This document shows, one piece after another, positions 1 to 6,039 of a DNA stretch of 11,364 bases. Both the position numbers and the translations under genes were made by a program. The stretch lies in assembly GCA_025463105.1 (NCBI GenBank), contig JAOAPW010000065.1, positions 1 through 11,364 of the forward strand, read 5' to 3'. Every line of letters begins with the position of its first letter. Within the stretch, counting starts at the first letter, position 1. A model generated the notes under the pieces. It made no database searches and was not told the DNA's origin. It worked only from the letters and a program-made list of their open reading frames with translations. Origin of the DNA: Candidatus Acidiferrum typicum (lineage in GTDB: Bacteria; Acidobacteriota; Terriglobia; Acidiferrales; UBA7541).

Positions 1-45
1 TCCTTCGACGATACCAAGCAACGTGGACAAGAGATAGTCGTTCAA
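1..45 (-). CDS. uppP: Undecaprenyl-diphosphate phosphatase, N-terminal fragment (cut by window edge)
   Basis: Only the first 15 codons are in the window. They read (M)NDYLLSTLLGIVEG, which fits the N-terminus of UppP/BacA, the integral membrane enzyme that dephosphorylates undecaprenyl diphosphate to recycle the lipid carrier of cell-wall synthesis; family members typically continue with a LTEFLP-SST motif that would lie outside the window. I chose the TTG at 43-45 because GGAGGA (49-54, minus strand) lies just upstream and a perfect TATAAT (83-88, minus) would start the transcript near 76. An in-frame ATG at 82-84 would add 13 residues, but it overlaps that -10 box and has no ribosome binding site. 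The identity rests on a short stretch and is family knowledge plus inference; the open frame is seen directly. Confidence 0.55.
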   Translation of the reverse strand, partial: MNDYLLSTLLGIVEG

Positions 46-82
46 GTGTCCTCCAGGGAGCACTTCGGAAATTGGAAAACGC

Positions 83-88
83 ATTATA
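83..88 (-). promoter_or_regulatory. Candidate -10 box (TATAAT) upstream of uppP
   Basis: A perfect TATAAT on the minus strand, placed so that transcription would begin near 76 and give a leader of about 30 nt before the GGAGGA and TTG start of uppP. No convincing -35 hexamer is seen 16-18 bp upstream, so this is a partial promoter match. Confidence 0.35.
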
Positions 89-220
89 GACGAATCTAGA
101 CGATGGGAGAGGCGATCTCAAATTCACTTCGGTTGTAAGAGTTAAGATGCGGAGGGCCGATCATTAGAGTGAGACTTTGAGTAAACAGAATGTCGCCTAC
201 CAGAGATCTTGTCCGTCCCT

Positions 221-297
221 TGAATCCGAAATCTGAGATGTGAAATCTAAAATTTGAAATCTGAAATTTCAAATCTGAAATCTCAAATTTCAAATTG
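221..297. repeat. Tandem array of a degenerate 7-bp unit (SAAATYT), 11 copies
   Basis: Reading the plus strand in steps of seven from 221 gives TGAATCC, GAAATCT, GAGATGT, GAAATCT, AAAATTT, GAAATCT, GAAATTT, CAAATCT, GAAATCT, CAAATTT, CAAATTG. The phase is never broken. The core AAATTT is self-complementary, so the array can fold on itself and reads similarly on both strands. It lies about 40 nt beyond the stop codon of the minus-strand acetyltransferase gene. A second array of the same period is at 5175-5237. Confidence 0.85.
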
Positions 298-338
298 GAG
301 AATAATTAGGGAATTGCCCCATGGCATCGCGAATCCTA

Positions 339-830
339 TCAGCCGGCGCTCTCTTCGCGTCTCGCAGCTAGATCTTTGCCCATCCGAAATGCGTCTTGTC
401 CCTGGCCATAATAGTTCTCTATGATTCCGAGTTGGCGATAGCCATGCTTTTTCCAGAGCGTTATCGCAGCTTCGTTGCTTGTCGCAGTTTCAAGAACCAT
501 GCGATGGCCGCCTCGCGAAATCATTTCCGTTTCGGCGGCGCTGAGCAGCAGCGAGCCAATCCCTTGGCGGCGATAATTTTCAAGAACGTCCAGCGTGATG
601 ACGTGTCCTTCGTCGGGCGCAAGTTCGGCCAAAATGAATCCCGCGACGTTGCCGCCGGATTCGGCCAGCAGGCAATAGGAGCCCCGTGCGCGAAGGTAGA
701 CCTTCATCTCGAAGCGGCCGTAGGAGATTCCTTTTGGGAAGCAGCTCTGGTCGATTCGATAGAGAGTTTCAAAATCAGAGGGCAGGTAGGAGCGCAGTTG
801 GGGTAAAGAGGGTGCCACGCCCTGGCTCAC
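339..830 (-). CDS. GNAT-family N-acetyltransferase, RimI-like
   Basis: A 163-residue single-domain GNAT protein that should transfer an acetyl group from acetyl-CoA to an amine. The acetyl-CoA binding loop is clear as R-R-Q-G-I-G at residues 87-92, preceded by the beta-4 strand HVITLDVLENY, and the C-terminal half has the W-x-K-x-G-Y and ENYYGQGQDAFRMGK pattern typical of RimI-type enzymes, which acetylate protein N-termini such as ribosomal protein S18. The start is GTG at 828-830; its GTG overlaps the RNase J stop (TGA at 827-829) as GTGA, which suggests translational coupling and one mRNA. The true substrate cannot be told from sequence: RimI-like GNATs include small-molecule acetyltransferases. 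Family assignment is strong, the RimI role is inference. Confidence 0.88.
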   Translation of the reverse strand: MSQGVAPSLPQLRSYLPSDFETLYRIDQSCFPKGISYGRFEMKVYLRARGSYCLLAESGGNVAGFILAELAPDEGHVITLDVLENYRRQGIGSLLLSAAETEMISRGGHRMVLETATSNEAAITLWKKHGYRQLGIIENYYGQGQDAFRMGKDLAARREESAG

Positions 831-2491
831 AATTCGAGTATCACGGGAAGGATTAACGGCCGCTTGGAAGTTTGCTTCTTCAGGTAGCGTCGCAGGTCAA
901 CGCGAATTTTTTCCTTGATGACACCCCAGTCCGTCTTTTCCTCCGGATTGGACTGTTCCACGGTCTTGAGGATGACTTCGCGCGCGCCGGCAATCAATTC
1001 CTGACCATTGTCCGACGGCATGAATCCGCGGGTCACGATTTCCGGCTGCGATTCAAGCCGTCCGGTATGCTTATTGATGGCGATGATTGGCACGACCACG
1101 CCGTCCTCGGAAAGATGCTGGCGGTCGCGGATGACGAGTTCTTCGATCTCTTCAAGCGAGCCGGAATCGACGCACACGCGCCCTGCCGTCACCGGGTCGC
1201 GCTTATACGCATTGTCATCGGTGAATTCAATCGGCTGGCCATCTTCAATCAGGAAAATTTCTCCCGAGACTGCGCCGACGGTATGCGCCAGCGCTGCATG
1301 CCGGAAAAGTTGACGAAATTCTCCGTGAACGGGAATGAAATAGCGCGGCCGCACGAGATTGAGGAGAAGTTTTTGTTCTTCCTGGCTCGCGTGGCCGGAG
1401 ACGTGGACGGTTCCTCCGTCATTATCGTAGTAAACGAGCGCGCGCTTGCGGAACATGTGATCCAGCATGCGGAAAATAGCTTTTTCGTTCCCGGGAATAA
1501 TTCGTGCCGAGAGGATCACCGTGTCCCGCTCATCGAGCGTGAGCAGACGGTGGGTATCCACAGCGATGCGCGAAAGCGACGACATCGGCTCGGCCTGGCT
1601 TCCGCTCACCAGGACCACCAGTTTTTCCGGCGGGTAAGAACTGATATCTTGCGTCCGCACCACCAGGCCATCGGGGATGCTGAGTCTGTTCATATCGTGC
1701 GCGATCTCGACGTTATCTACCATGCTGCGCCCGACGAAGCCAACTTTTCGTCCTGCGGCCGCGGCAATGTTTACGATCTGCTGAATACGCGGTATGGATG
1801 ACGCAAAGCACGACACAATGACCTTGCGCGTCGCGGCCCGCGTCAGTTCTTCAATGCGAGGCCGGACCGTCCGTTCCGAAGGCGTATATCCGGGACGCTC
1901 GACGTTTGTGCTGTCGCTGAACAACGCCAGCACGCCTTCCGCTCCGTACCGTGCGAATGCGTGCAGGTCGAACGGTTGGCCGTCGATCGGCGAGAGATCA
2001 ATCTTGAAATCTCCGGTATGAATCACGACTCCCACGGGCGTGCGGATTGCCAAGGCGACACAATCAATCGTGCTGTGCGTCACGCTGATGAATTCGACTT
2101 CGAATGGTCCGACTTCCAGCTTGCGGCCGGGAATCACTTCGCGCAGGTCCGCCTTTTCGAGCAACCCGTGCTCTTCCAGGCGCTTATGAACCAGGGCCAG
2201 AGTAAATCGAGTTCCATAAATAGGCGCGTTCAGGTCGCGCAAAATGTAGGGCAGAGCACCGATATGGTCTTCGTGCCCGTGCGTGAGCAGGATCGCGCGC
2301 AAGTGCTGTCGATTTTGCTTCAAATAGGTGATGTCGGGAATGACGATATCGACGCCAAGAAGTTCTACCTCGGGGAACATCATCCCCGCGTCGATCAAAA
2401 TCATGTCGTCGCCCGTTCGGAGCACGAGCATGTTCATGCCAAACTCGCCCAGTCCGCCCAGGGGAATTGCCAAAAGAGAAGGTTTCGTCAA
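827..2491 (-). CDS. rnj: Ribonuclease J
   Basis: A 554-residue metallo-beta-lactamase/beta-CASP ribonuclease, the usual length of RNase J, which degrades and processes mRNA and rRNA in the cytoplasm by 5'-3' exonuclease and endonuclease activity. The zinc motif is H-G-H-E-D-H at residues 71-76, after an N-terminal IPLGGLGEFGMNM typical of the family. Further marks are SDSTNVERPG, the beta-CASP stretch VSCFASSIPRIQQ, and the VHVSGHASQEEQ and YFIPVHGEFRQL motifs, followed by a C-terminal domain of about 100 residues. The start appears to be TTG (2489-2491): the frame opens only 12 codons upstream at a TGA and contains no ATG, and the family N-terminus fits. No strong ribosome binding site is seen. 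The downstream acetyltransferase gene overlaps it by 4 bp. Confidence 0.95.
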   Translation of the reverse strand: MTKPSLLAIPLGGLGEFGMNMLVLRTGDDMILIDAGMMFPEVELLGVDIVIPDITYLKQNRQHLRAILLTHGHEDHIGALPYILRDLNAPIYGTRFTLALVHKRLEEHGLLEKADLREVIPGRKLEVGPFEVEFISVTHSTIDCVALAIRTPVGVVIHTGDFKIDLSPIDGQPFDLHAFARYGAEGVLALFSDSTNVERPGYTPSERTVRPRIEELTRAATRKVIVSCFASSIPRIQQIVNIAAAAGRKVGFVGRSMVDNVEIAHDMNRLSIPDGLVVRTQDISSYPPEKLVVLVSGSQAEPMSSLSRIAVDTHRLLTLDERDTVILSARIIPGNEKAIFRMLDHMFRKRALVYYDNDGGTVHVSGHASQEEQKLLLNLVRPRYFIPVHGEFRQLFRHAALAHTVGAVSGEIFLIEDGQPIEFTDDNAYKRDPVTAGRVCVDSGSLEEIEELVIRDRQHLSEDGVVVPIIAINKHTGRLESQPEIVTRGFMPSDNGQELIAGAREVILKTVEQSNPEEKTDWGVIKEKIRVDLRRYLKKQTSKRPLILPVILEL

Positions 2492-2714
2492 TGCAGCTCG
2501 TATCCTCGCGCGAGACGTATCATCGTATCACAGGGACATGCGGGAAATTGGGTTGCGCTTCAGTGTGGCGCGATGTTGTAGCCCTACCGGTCCGACCAGG
2601 ACAGGGACTTTCCGGTTCCGTGATCCAACGAATCCGGCCCGAAGTACCGGTAATGCCCGGTAAACTTCCAATTGAACAGGACATCCTCGGTCTCAGAGCC
2701 GCAACATTGAAATA
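2492..2714. other. Intergenic region upstream of RNase J
   Basis: About 220 bp between the glsB-like gene and the RNase J start, both on the minus strand. It has a cluster of CCGGT sequences, including two copies of CCGGTAA exactly 10 bp apart (2647-2653 and 2657-2663). No strong sigma70-type promoter or T-rich terminator is visible; the RNase J promoter presumably lies here. Open frames crossing it show no recognisable protein. Confidence 0.45.
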
Positions 2715-2990
2715 TCAATTCGGGCCACCCGCAAACAATCTCGCAATCGCTACCAGGACGATGGCGCCGATCGTTGCCGCCGCGATGCTGTAAATAAAAC
2801 CACCGCCCAATATACCCAGCTTCGTGAAGATCCAGCCACCGAGCAACGCGCCGATCAGTCCAATAAGAATATCCGCAATACAGCCAAATCCTCGACCGCG
2901 CGAAACCTTTCCCGCGAGCCATCCCGCAATAAGGCCGATCAGCAGCCAGGCCACGAAGGATTGCGAAATATAGACTGAATAGATGTGCAT
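2715..2990 (-). CDS. GlsB/YeaQ/YmgE-family small membrane protein
   Basis: A 91-residue very hydrophobic, glycine-rich protein with three predicted membrane helices at about residues 12-28, 36-56 and 62-86. The pattern I-G-L-I-A-G-W-L-A-G near the N-terminus, then G-R-G-F-G-C-I-A-D-I-L-I-G-L-I-G-A-L-L-G-G, is the signature of the transglycosylase-associated/GlsB-YeaQ family, usually 80-90 residues long. Members are linked to envelope stress, but no biochemical activity is established. The ATG at 2988-2990 is preceded by AAAGGA at a spacing of 7 nt. It lies 50 bp after aguA on the same strand and may be read with it; nothing ties it to polyamine metabolism beyond that. Confidence 0.9.
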   Translation of the reverse strand: MHIYSVYISQSFVAWLLIGLIAGWLAGKVSRGRGFGCIADILIGLIGALLGGWIFTKLGILGGGFIYSIAAATIGAIVLVAIARLFAGGPN

Positions 2991-3040
2991 GAGGCGTTCC
3001 TTTTATCTCAACGGGCTTCCTCTAGAGCCACCATCTGTTC

Positions 3041-4192
3041 TTATGCGGGTTCCTGCTGCGTCATGCAATGTATCGTACCCAGGCCAAGAACAAGATCGAG
3101 ACACGCGATTCCAATAACTTTGCGCCCCGGAAACAATTCCGCGAGTTTGGTTAGCGCCACAGCGTCATTCGGATCATTGAACGTTGGCACCAAAACAATC
3201 TTGTTGGCGATATAGAAATTCGCATAGCTCGCGGGAAGCCGCTGTCCGTCGAAATAGACGGGCGCGGGCATGGGCAGCGTTTCGACCCGCAACGGTCGGC
3301 CGTTCTGATCCTTCATCTCGCGAAGCCGCGCAAGATTTTCCCGCAGCGGATCGTAATTCGTCTCCGATGAATTTTTTTCGATAACGGTAACTATTGTCGT
3401 CGCATTCACAAAGCGCGCCAGATCGTCGACGTGGCCGTGCGTGTCGTCTCCTGCAATTCCATTCTTGAGCCATAAAACATGCGTGACGCCGAGAAAGTCC
3501 CGAAAGATTTCTTCAAGCTCCTCGCGTGTTACTCCCGGATTGCGGGCTTGAACAGAACTGAGCAGGCATTCCTCCGTGGTAAGCAGAGTGCCGCAGCCAT
3601 TTACATCGATGCTGCCACCTTCGAGCACGACGCGCCGCCGGCGAAACTCAGGATGCCACTGTTTCCATTTGAGCTTCTGAGCAAGGCGGTCAGTCGCGGC
3701 GTCATCTTTCTTCCAATCATCGTATTTAGCCCAGGCGTTAAAATGCCAGTTGGTAACCGCGCCTTCGCCTTTTTCGTTTCGCACAAATATCGGCCCGAAG
3801 TCACGAATCCAGCCGCGATTGGTGGGAACGTGAAAGAAAGCCACGGCTGAAAGATTGGCGCCGGCCTTTTTCAGCATTCCGCGGACGACGCGTTCCGCGC
3901 CAGCGGTCGGCACCAGAATCCGGACGCGCTCCACCTGCGACAGGTGCCGCACAATATCCGCGTAGACCCAGGGAATCGGCGCAAATTTTCCGGGCCAGTC
4001 CGTTTTTTCGTGTGGCCACGCAAGCCAGGTTGCCGCGTGCGGCTGCCACTCCGCAGGCATGCGATAACCCAGAGCATCGGGTGCGGGCTCTAGTTGGAGC
4101 CCACCGGAAGAAACGGAAGCGGGCTCTACTTGTTTGCCCTGAATGCTGAAGCGGGGCCCGCTGGAAGAACGTCCGCGCTTCACTCGTGCCAT
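3041..4192 (-). CDS. aguA: Agmatine deiminase (agmatine iminohydrolase)
   Basis: A 383-residue enzyme of the guanidino-group modifying superfamily (PAD_porph). It hydrolyses agmatine to N-carbamoylputrescine and ammonia, the middle step of the arginine-agmatine-putrescine route. Family motifs in order: Y-R-M-P-A-E-W (43-49), W-L-A-W-P-H (56-61), R-D-F-G-P (130-134), E-G-G-S-I-D-V (191-197), D-T-H-G-H-V-D-D (250-257), and the catalytic cysteine in I-H-C-M-T-Q-Q (C376), where family members often have GGGNIHC and this one has GLGTIHC. The ATG at 4190-4192 gives an unusual N-terminal extension of roughly 35 residues, which is encoded by hairpin repeat units. No better ATG start exists before M45; GTG at codon 4 and CTG at codon 41 are possible. 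It overlaps aguB by 13 bp, so coupling is likely. Confidence 0.93.
   Translation of the reverse strand: MARVKRGRSSSGPRFSIQGKQVEPASVSSGGLQLEPAPDALGYRMPAEWQPHAATWLAWPHEKTDWPGKFAPIPWVYADIVRHLSQVERVRILVPTAGAERVVRGMLKKAGANLSAVAFFHVPTNRGWIRDFGPIFVRNEKGEGAVTNWHFNAWAKYDDWKKDDAATDRLAQKLKWKQWHPEFRRRRVVLEGGSIDVNGCGTLLTTEECLLSSVQARNPGVTREELEEIFRDFLGVTHVLWLKNGIAGDDTHGHVDDLARFVNATTIVTVIEKNSSETNYDPLRENLARLREMKDQNGRPLRVETLPMPAPVYFDGQRLPASYANFYIANKIVLVPTFNDPNDAVALTKLAELFPGRKVIGIACLDLVLGLGTIHCMTQQEPA
4083..4171 (+). repeat. Three hairpin repeat units inside the 5' coding part of aguA
   Basis: Unit A: GGGCTC/GAGCCC arms at 4085-4090 and 4097-4102, followed by ACCGGAAGAA. Unit B: GGGC/GCCC arms at 4121-4124 and 4136-4139, followed by TGAATGCTGAA. 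Unit C: a collapsed palindrome GCGGGGCCCGC at 4151-4161, followed by TGGAAGAA. Spacing is 36 and 32 bp. The plus-strand orientation is antisense to aguA. Unit A shares the layout GGGCT-N8-AGCCC-RCC of the units at 7624-7715. The repeats encode about residues 8-37 of AguA, outside the conserved enzyme domain. Confidence 0.65.
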
Positions 4193-5058
4193 CGATTCAA
4201 AATGGGAGAGTATGCATCAATGCGGCGGTCGCGCAGGAACGGCCAATTTCGGCGTACTTCTTCGACGCGTTTAAGATCGCACTCGACTATCAAAATTTCT
4301 TCCTTGTCAGCGGAGGCCTCCGCGAGAATCTGGCCGAAGGGATCGCAAACAAACGAATGTCCCCAGAACTCGAGTCCGCTTTCAGGCGTGCCTTCAAAGC
4401 CGACACGATTCACGGCGGCGACAAAAACTCCATTGGCGATGGCATGTGAACGCTGAATGGTTCGCCAAGCGTCAAGCTGCGCGGCGCCGAATTCCTCTTT
4501 CTCGGACGGGTGCCAGCCGATTGCCGTGGGATAAAAAAGAATGTTCGCGCCGCCCAGGCTCGAGAGGCGCGCCCCTTCCGGATACCACTGATCCCAGCAA
4601 ACCAGTACGCCGATGCGCCCAAATCGCGTGTCGAAATTCGGAAATCCCAGATCGCCGGGAGTGAAATAAAATTTTTCGTAATAAAGCGGATCGTCGGGGA
4701 TGTGCATCTTGCGATATTTACCCAAGAGCGCTCCGCCGGCATCAATCACGGCGGCCGTATTGTGATAAATTCCCGCGGCCCGGCGCTCGAAAAGCGATCC
4801 GATAATCACCACGTTCAAGCTGCGTGCGAGCTTGGAAAGCGATTCCGTGGAAGGTCCCGGAATACGTTCGGCGAGTTCAAACAACTCGGCGTTTTCTTCG
4901 CGGCAAAAATATTGGGAACGAAATAATTCCTGAAGGCAAATGATTTGCGCGCCCTGCTTCGCGGCTTCCTGAATGCGGGCCTCGGCCTTGGCAAGATTTT
5001 GCCTAGGATCGAGAGAGCAACTCATTTGAATCAAACCGATGGTAAATTTTTCCGGCAT
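4180..5058 (-). CDS. aguB: N-carbamoylputrescine amidase
   Basis: A 292-residue nitrilase-superfamily amidase that cleaves N-carbamoylputrescine to putrescine, CO2 and ammonia. The Glu-Lys-Cys catalytic triad is visible: E44 in L-Q-E-L-F, K117 in K-Y-R-K-M-H-I-P-D, and C154 in V-C-W-D-Q-W-Y-P-E. The last motif, the FYFTPGDLGFPNFDT stretch, and the C-terminal WPFLRDRRIDAY are characteristic of the AguB subgroup rather than other nitrilases. Length is normal. The ATG at 5056-5058 matches the family start, though no strong ribosome binding site precedes it. The stop lies inside the start region of aguA (13-bp overlap). Upstream, 218 bp separate it from pdaD, so the three polyamine genes may form one transcript or aguBA may have its own promoter. 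Confidence 0.95.
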   Translation of the reverse strand: MPEKFTIGLIQMSCSLDPRQNLAKAEARIQEAAKQGAQIICLQELFRSQYFCREENAELFELAERIPGPSTESLSKLARSLNVVIIGSLFERRAAGIYHNTAAVIDAGGALLGKYRKMHIPDDPLYYEKFYFTPGDLGFPNFDTRFGRIGVLVCWDQWYPEGARLSSLGGANILFYPTAIGWHPSEKEEFGAAQLDAWRTIQRSHAIANGVFVAAVNRVGFEGTPESGLEFWGHSFVCDPFGQILAEASADKEEILIVECDLKRVEEVRRNWPFLRDRRIDAYSPILNRWHE

Positions 5059-5276
5059 CCACGAATCATAGCATCTTCTTTTTAATTTTGACGCGGGGAC
5101 ATTTCATTTATCGATGATTTAACCGGAGACTGTGTGACGGTATAGAAGAGCCGGTTTTGCGCATGGATCGAGTCGCGATTTAAAAATTCAAGGTTCAGAT
5201 TTGAAGTTTCAAATGTGAAGTCTCAAACTTCAAATGCGATCGTTGCGCGCCGTCGGATAAAGAAAAGTCTTGCGGA
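5059..5276. other. Intergenic region between pdaD and aguB
   Basis: About 220 bp with no gene. It holds the second 7-bp repeat array (5175-5237) and, nearer aguB, a pair of inverted arms AACCGG (5121-5126) and CCGGTT (5151-5156) with a 24-nt loop. The loop is long and there is no T-run, so I do not call a terminator. A weak TATGAT (minus strand, near 5070) is too close to the aguB ATG to serve a normal leader. Confidence 0.5.
5175..5237. repeat. Second tandem array of the 7-bp unit, 9 degenerate copies
   Basis: In steps of seven from 5175 the plus strand reads GCGATTT, AAAAATT, CAAGGTT, CAGATTT, GAAGTTT, CAAATGT, GAAGTCT, CAAACTT, CAAATGC. This is the same period and the same S-A-A-A-T-Y-T type of unit as at 221-297, but more diverged. 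It lies about 40 nt beyond the pdaD stop codon, the same distance as the first array from its upstream gene. Confidence 0.7.
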
Positions 5277-5834
5277 TCAATCGTCTTCGCCAATCATAAT
5301 CGCCGCCGCCAAGACGGTCGTCCACAGGCCGCGTTTATCGCCTACCGCCGATTGCGTAATATTCATCGTGCGGACGATTTTATTGGAAATTCGATAGACT
5401 TCCTTTTTTTCATCCCAGGAAAGATCCGGGTCGAACTCGACGTTCAGCGTGGTGGCCAGCATCTCGGCGGCCAGCTCTTCGGTGTACTCACCGGCAACCT
5501 CTTCGGTTTCGCCGAACGAGTGATGTTCGGAAAGATATCCGTACATGGACTTGTCGGCGGGAAGCGCCAAGCCGATGCCCGCGGCGATCAGCCGGTGCGC
5601 CTCGCGCGTCGAATTTTCGCTGATGACAGTGAAGGCAACCTGTCCAGGCTGGATGTGTTTCAACCCTTCACTGCGGGAAATGAGTTTGCAATTTGGAGGA
5701 AAAATCGAAGAAACGCGGACGATGTTGCACGCCGCGATTCCCGCGCTGCGCAAAGCTAGCTCGAAACTCGAGAGCCGCTCCCGATGTTTTCCGACACCTT
5801 TTGTGAGGAAAATCTTTTTCGCGACGAACGCCAT
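5277..5834 (-). CDS. pdaD: Pyruvoyl-dependent arginine decarboxylase
   Basis: A 185-residue proenzyme that decarboxylates arginine to agmatine, feeding the neighbouring AguA and AguB. The self-cleavage site is visible as V-R-V-S-S-I-F-P-P with the scissile S42-S43 bond; cleavage would leave a small beta chain and a larger alpha chain whose N-terminal serine becomes the pyruvoyl group. The downstream S-M-Y-G-Y-L-S-E-H-H carries the conserved glutamate (E103) of the active site. Length fits bacterial PdaD and chlamydial AaxB (about 165-195 residues). The ATG at 5832-5834 is the first possible start after the promoter: there is no ATG, GTG or TTG between it and AGGAGG at 5856-5861, which is an unusually long 21 nt away. 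It is first of the polyamine genes on the minus strand. Confidence 0.94.
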   Translation of the reverse strand: MAFVAKKIFLTKGVGKHRERLSSFELALRSAGIAACNIVRVSSIFPPNCKLISRSEGLKHIQPGQVAFTVISENSTREAHRLIAAGIGLALPADKSMYGYLSEHHSFGETEEVAGEYTEELAAEMLATTLNVEFDPDLSWDEKKEVYRISNKIVRTMNITQSAVGDKRGLWTTVLAAAIMIGEDD

Positions 5835-5855
5835 GAGTGGTGCCGGAGTGCGGTG

Positions 5856-5861
5856 CCTCCT
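5856..5861 (-). promoter_or_regulatory. Perfect but distant Shine-Dalgarno sequence upstream of pdaD
   Basis: AGGAGG on the minus strand ends 21 nt before the pdaD ATG, with no start codon at the normal 5-9 nt distance. Downstream ACTCC (minus strand of 5845-5849) could pair with the GGAG of this site, forming a small hairpin between it and the ATG. It may be masked, or brought nearer by folding; this is inference. Confidence 0.4.
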
Positions 5862-5912
5862 AAGTTAGTGCGGACTCCAAACGGAGCGCGCACCCCAGTT
5901 GTGCTAAAAATT

Positions 5913-5932
5913 CGCGTGAAAACTTTTACGCG
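5913..5932. promoter_or_regulatory. 20-bp palindrome at the pdaD transcription start (operator-like)
   Basis: CGCGTGAAAACTTTTACGCG: five outer base pairs (CGCGT/ACGCG), one G-T mismatch, then three A-T pairs around the centre. It begins at the expected transcription start of the pdaD promoter (near 5932) and covers about +1 to +20. The site could be bound by a dimeric repressor or form a stem at the 5' end of the mRNA. No regulator is assigned. Confidence 0.5.
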
Positions 5933-5938
5933 TGCGGA

Positions 5939-5967
5939 AAAGTAACAAGAACACACCACTGTGTCAA
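5939..5967 (-). promoter_or_regulatory. Sigma70-type promoter for pdaD
   Basis: On the minus strand a consensus -35 box TTGACA (5962-5967) is followed after exactly 17 bp by TACTTT (5939-5944), which keeps the TA at the start and the final T of the -10 consensus. The predicted start near 5932 gives a leader of about 98 nt. Confidence 0.55.
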
Positions 5968-6039
5968 TCGATTTCCCACGGTCGCGATAAATTCGTGTAT
6001 TAATTCGATGCAAAAAGCCACAGGAGACCGCTCACGAGA

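Larger units (their letters stand above)
46..338. other. Intergenic region between the acetyltransferase gene and uppP
   Basis: Just under 300 bp with no convincing gene. It contains the candidate uppP -10 box and ribosome binding site at its left end and a 7-bp tandem repeat array at 221-297. The remaining sequence (about 100-220) shows no recognisable element, and no hairpin followed by a T-run is visible after the acetyltransferase stop codon. Confidence 0.6.

Noticed and set aside
96..293. 65-codon frame on the minus strand starting in the 7-bp array
   Set aside because: Its N-terminal third is only the translation of the heptamer repeat (a 7-residue periodic pattern), there is no ribosome binding site, and the rest resembles no protein.
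221..297. CRISPR-like array
   Set aside because: The unit is 7 bp with no spacers and no cas genes in the window, so it is a simple tandem repeat.
872..1801. Long open frame antisense to RNase J (309 codons)
   Set aside because: It is a mirror of a GC-rich coding region, with composition fitting a shadow frame and no recognisable domain; RNase J on the other strand has all family motifs.
2586..2663. Cluster of CCGGT motifs with two CCGGTAA copies 10 bp apart
   Set aside because: Could be an operator for RNase J, but short GC-rich motifs recur by chance and no promoter is seen beside them; noted only in the intergenic entry.
5121..5156. AACCGG/CCGGTT inverted arms downstream of pdaD as a terminator
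   Set aside because: Only 6 bp with a 24-nt loop and no T-run; too weak for a terminator call.
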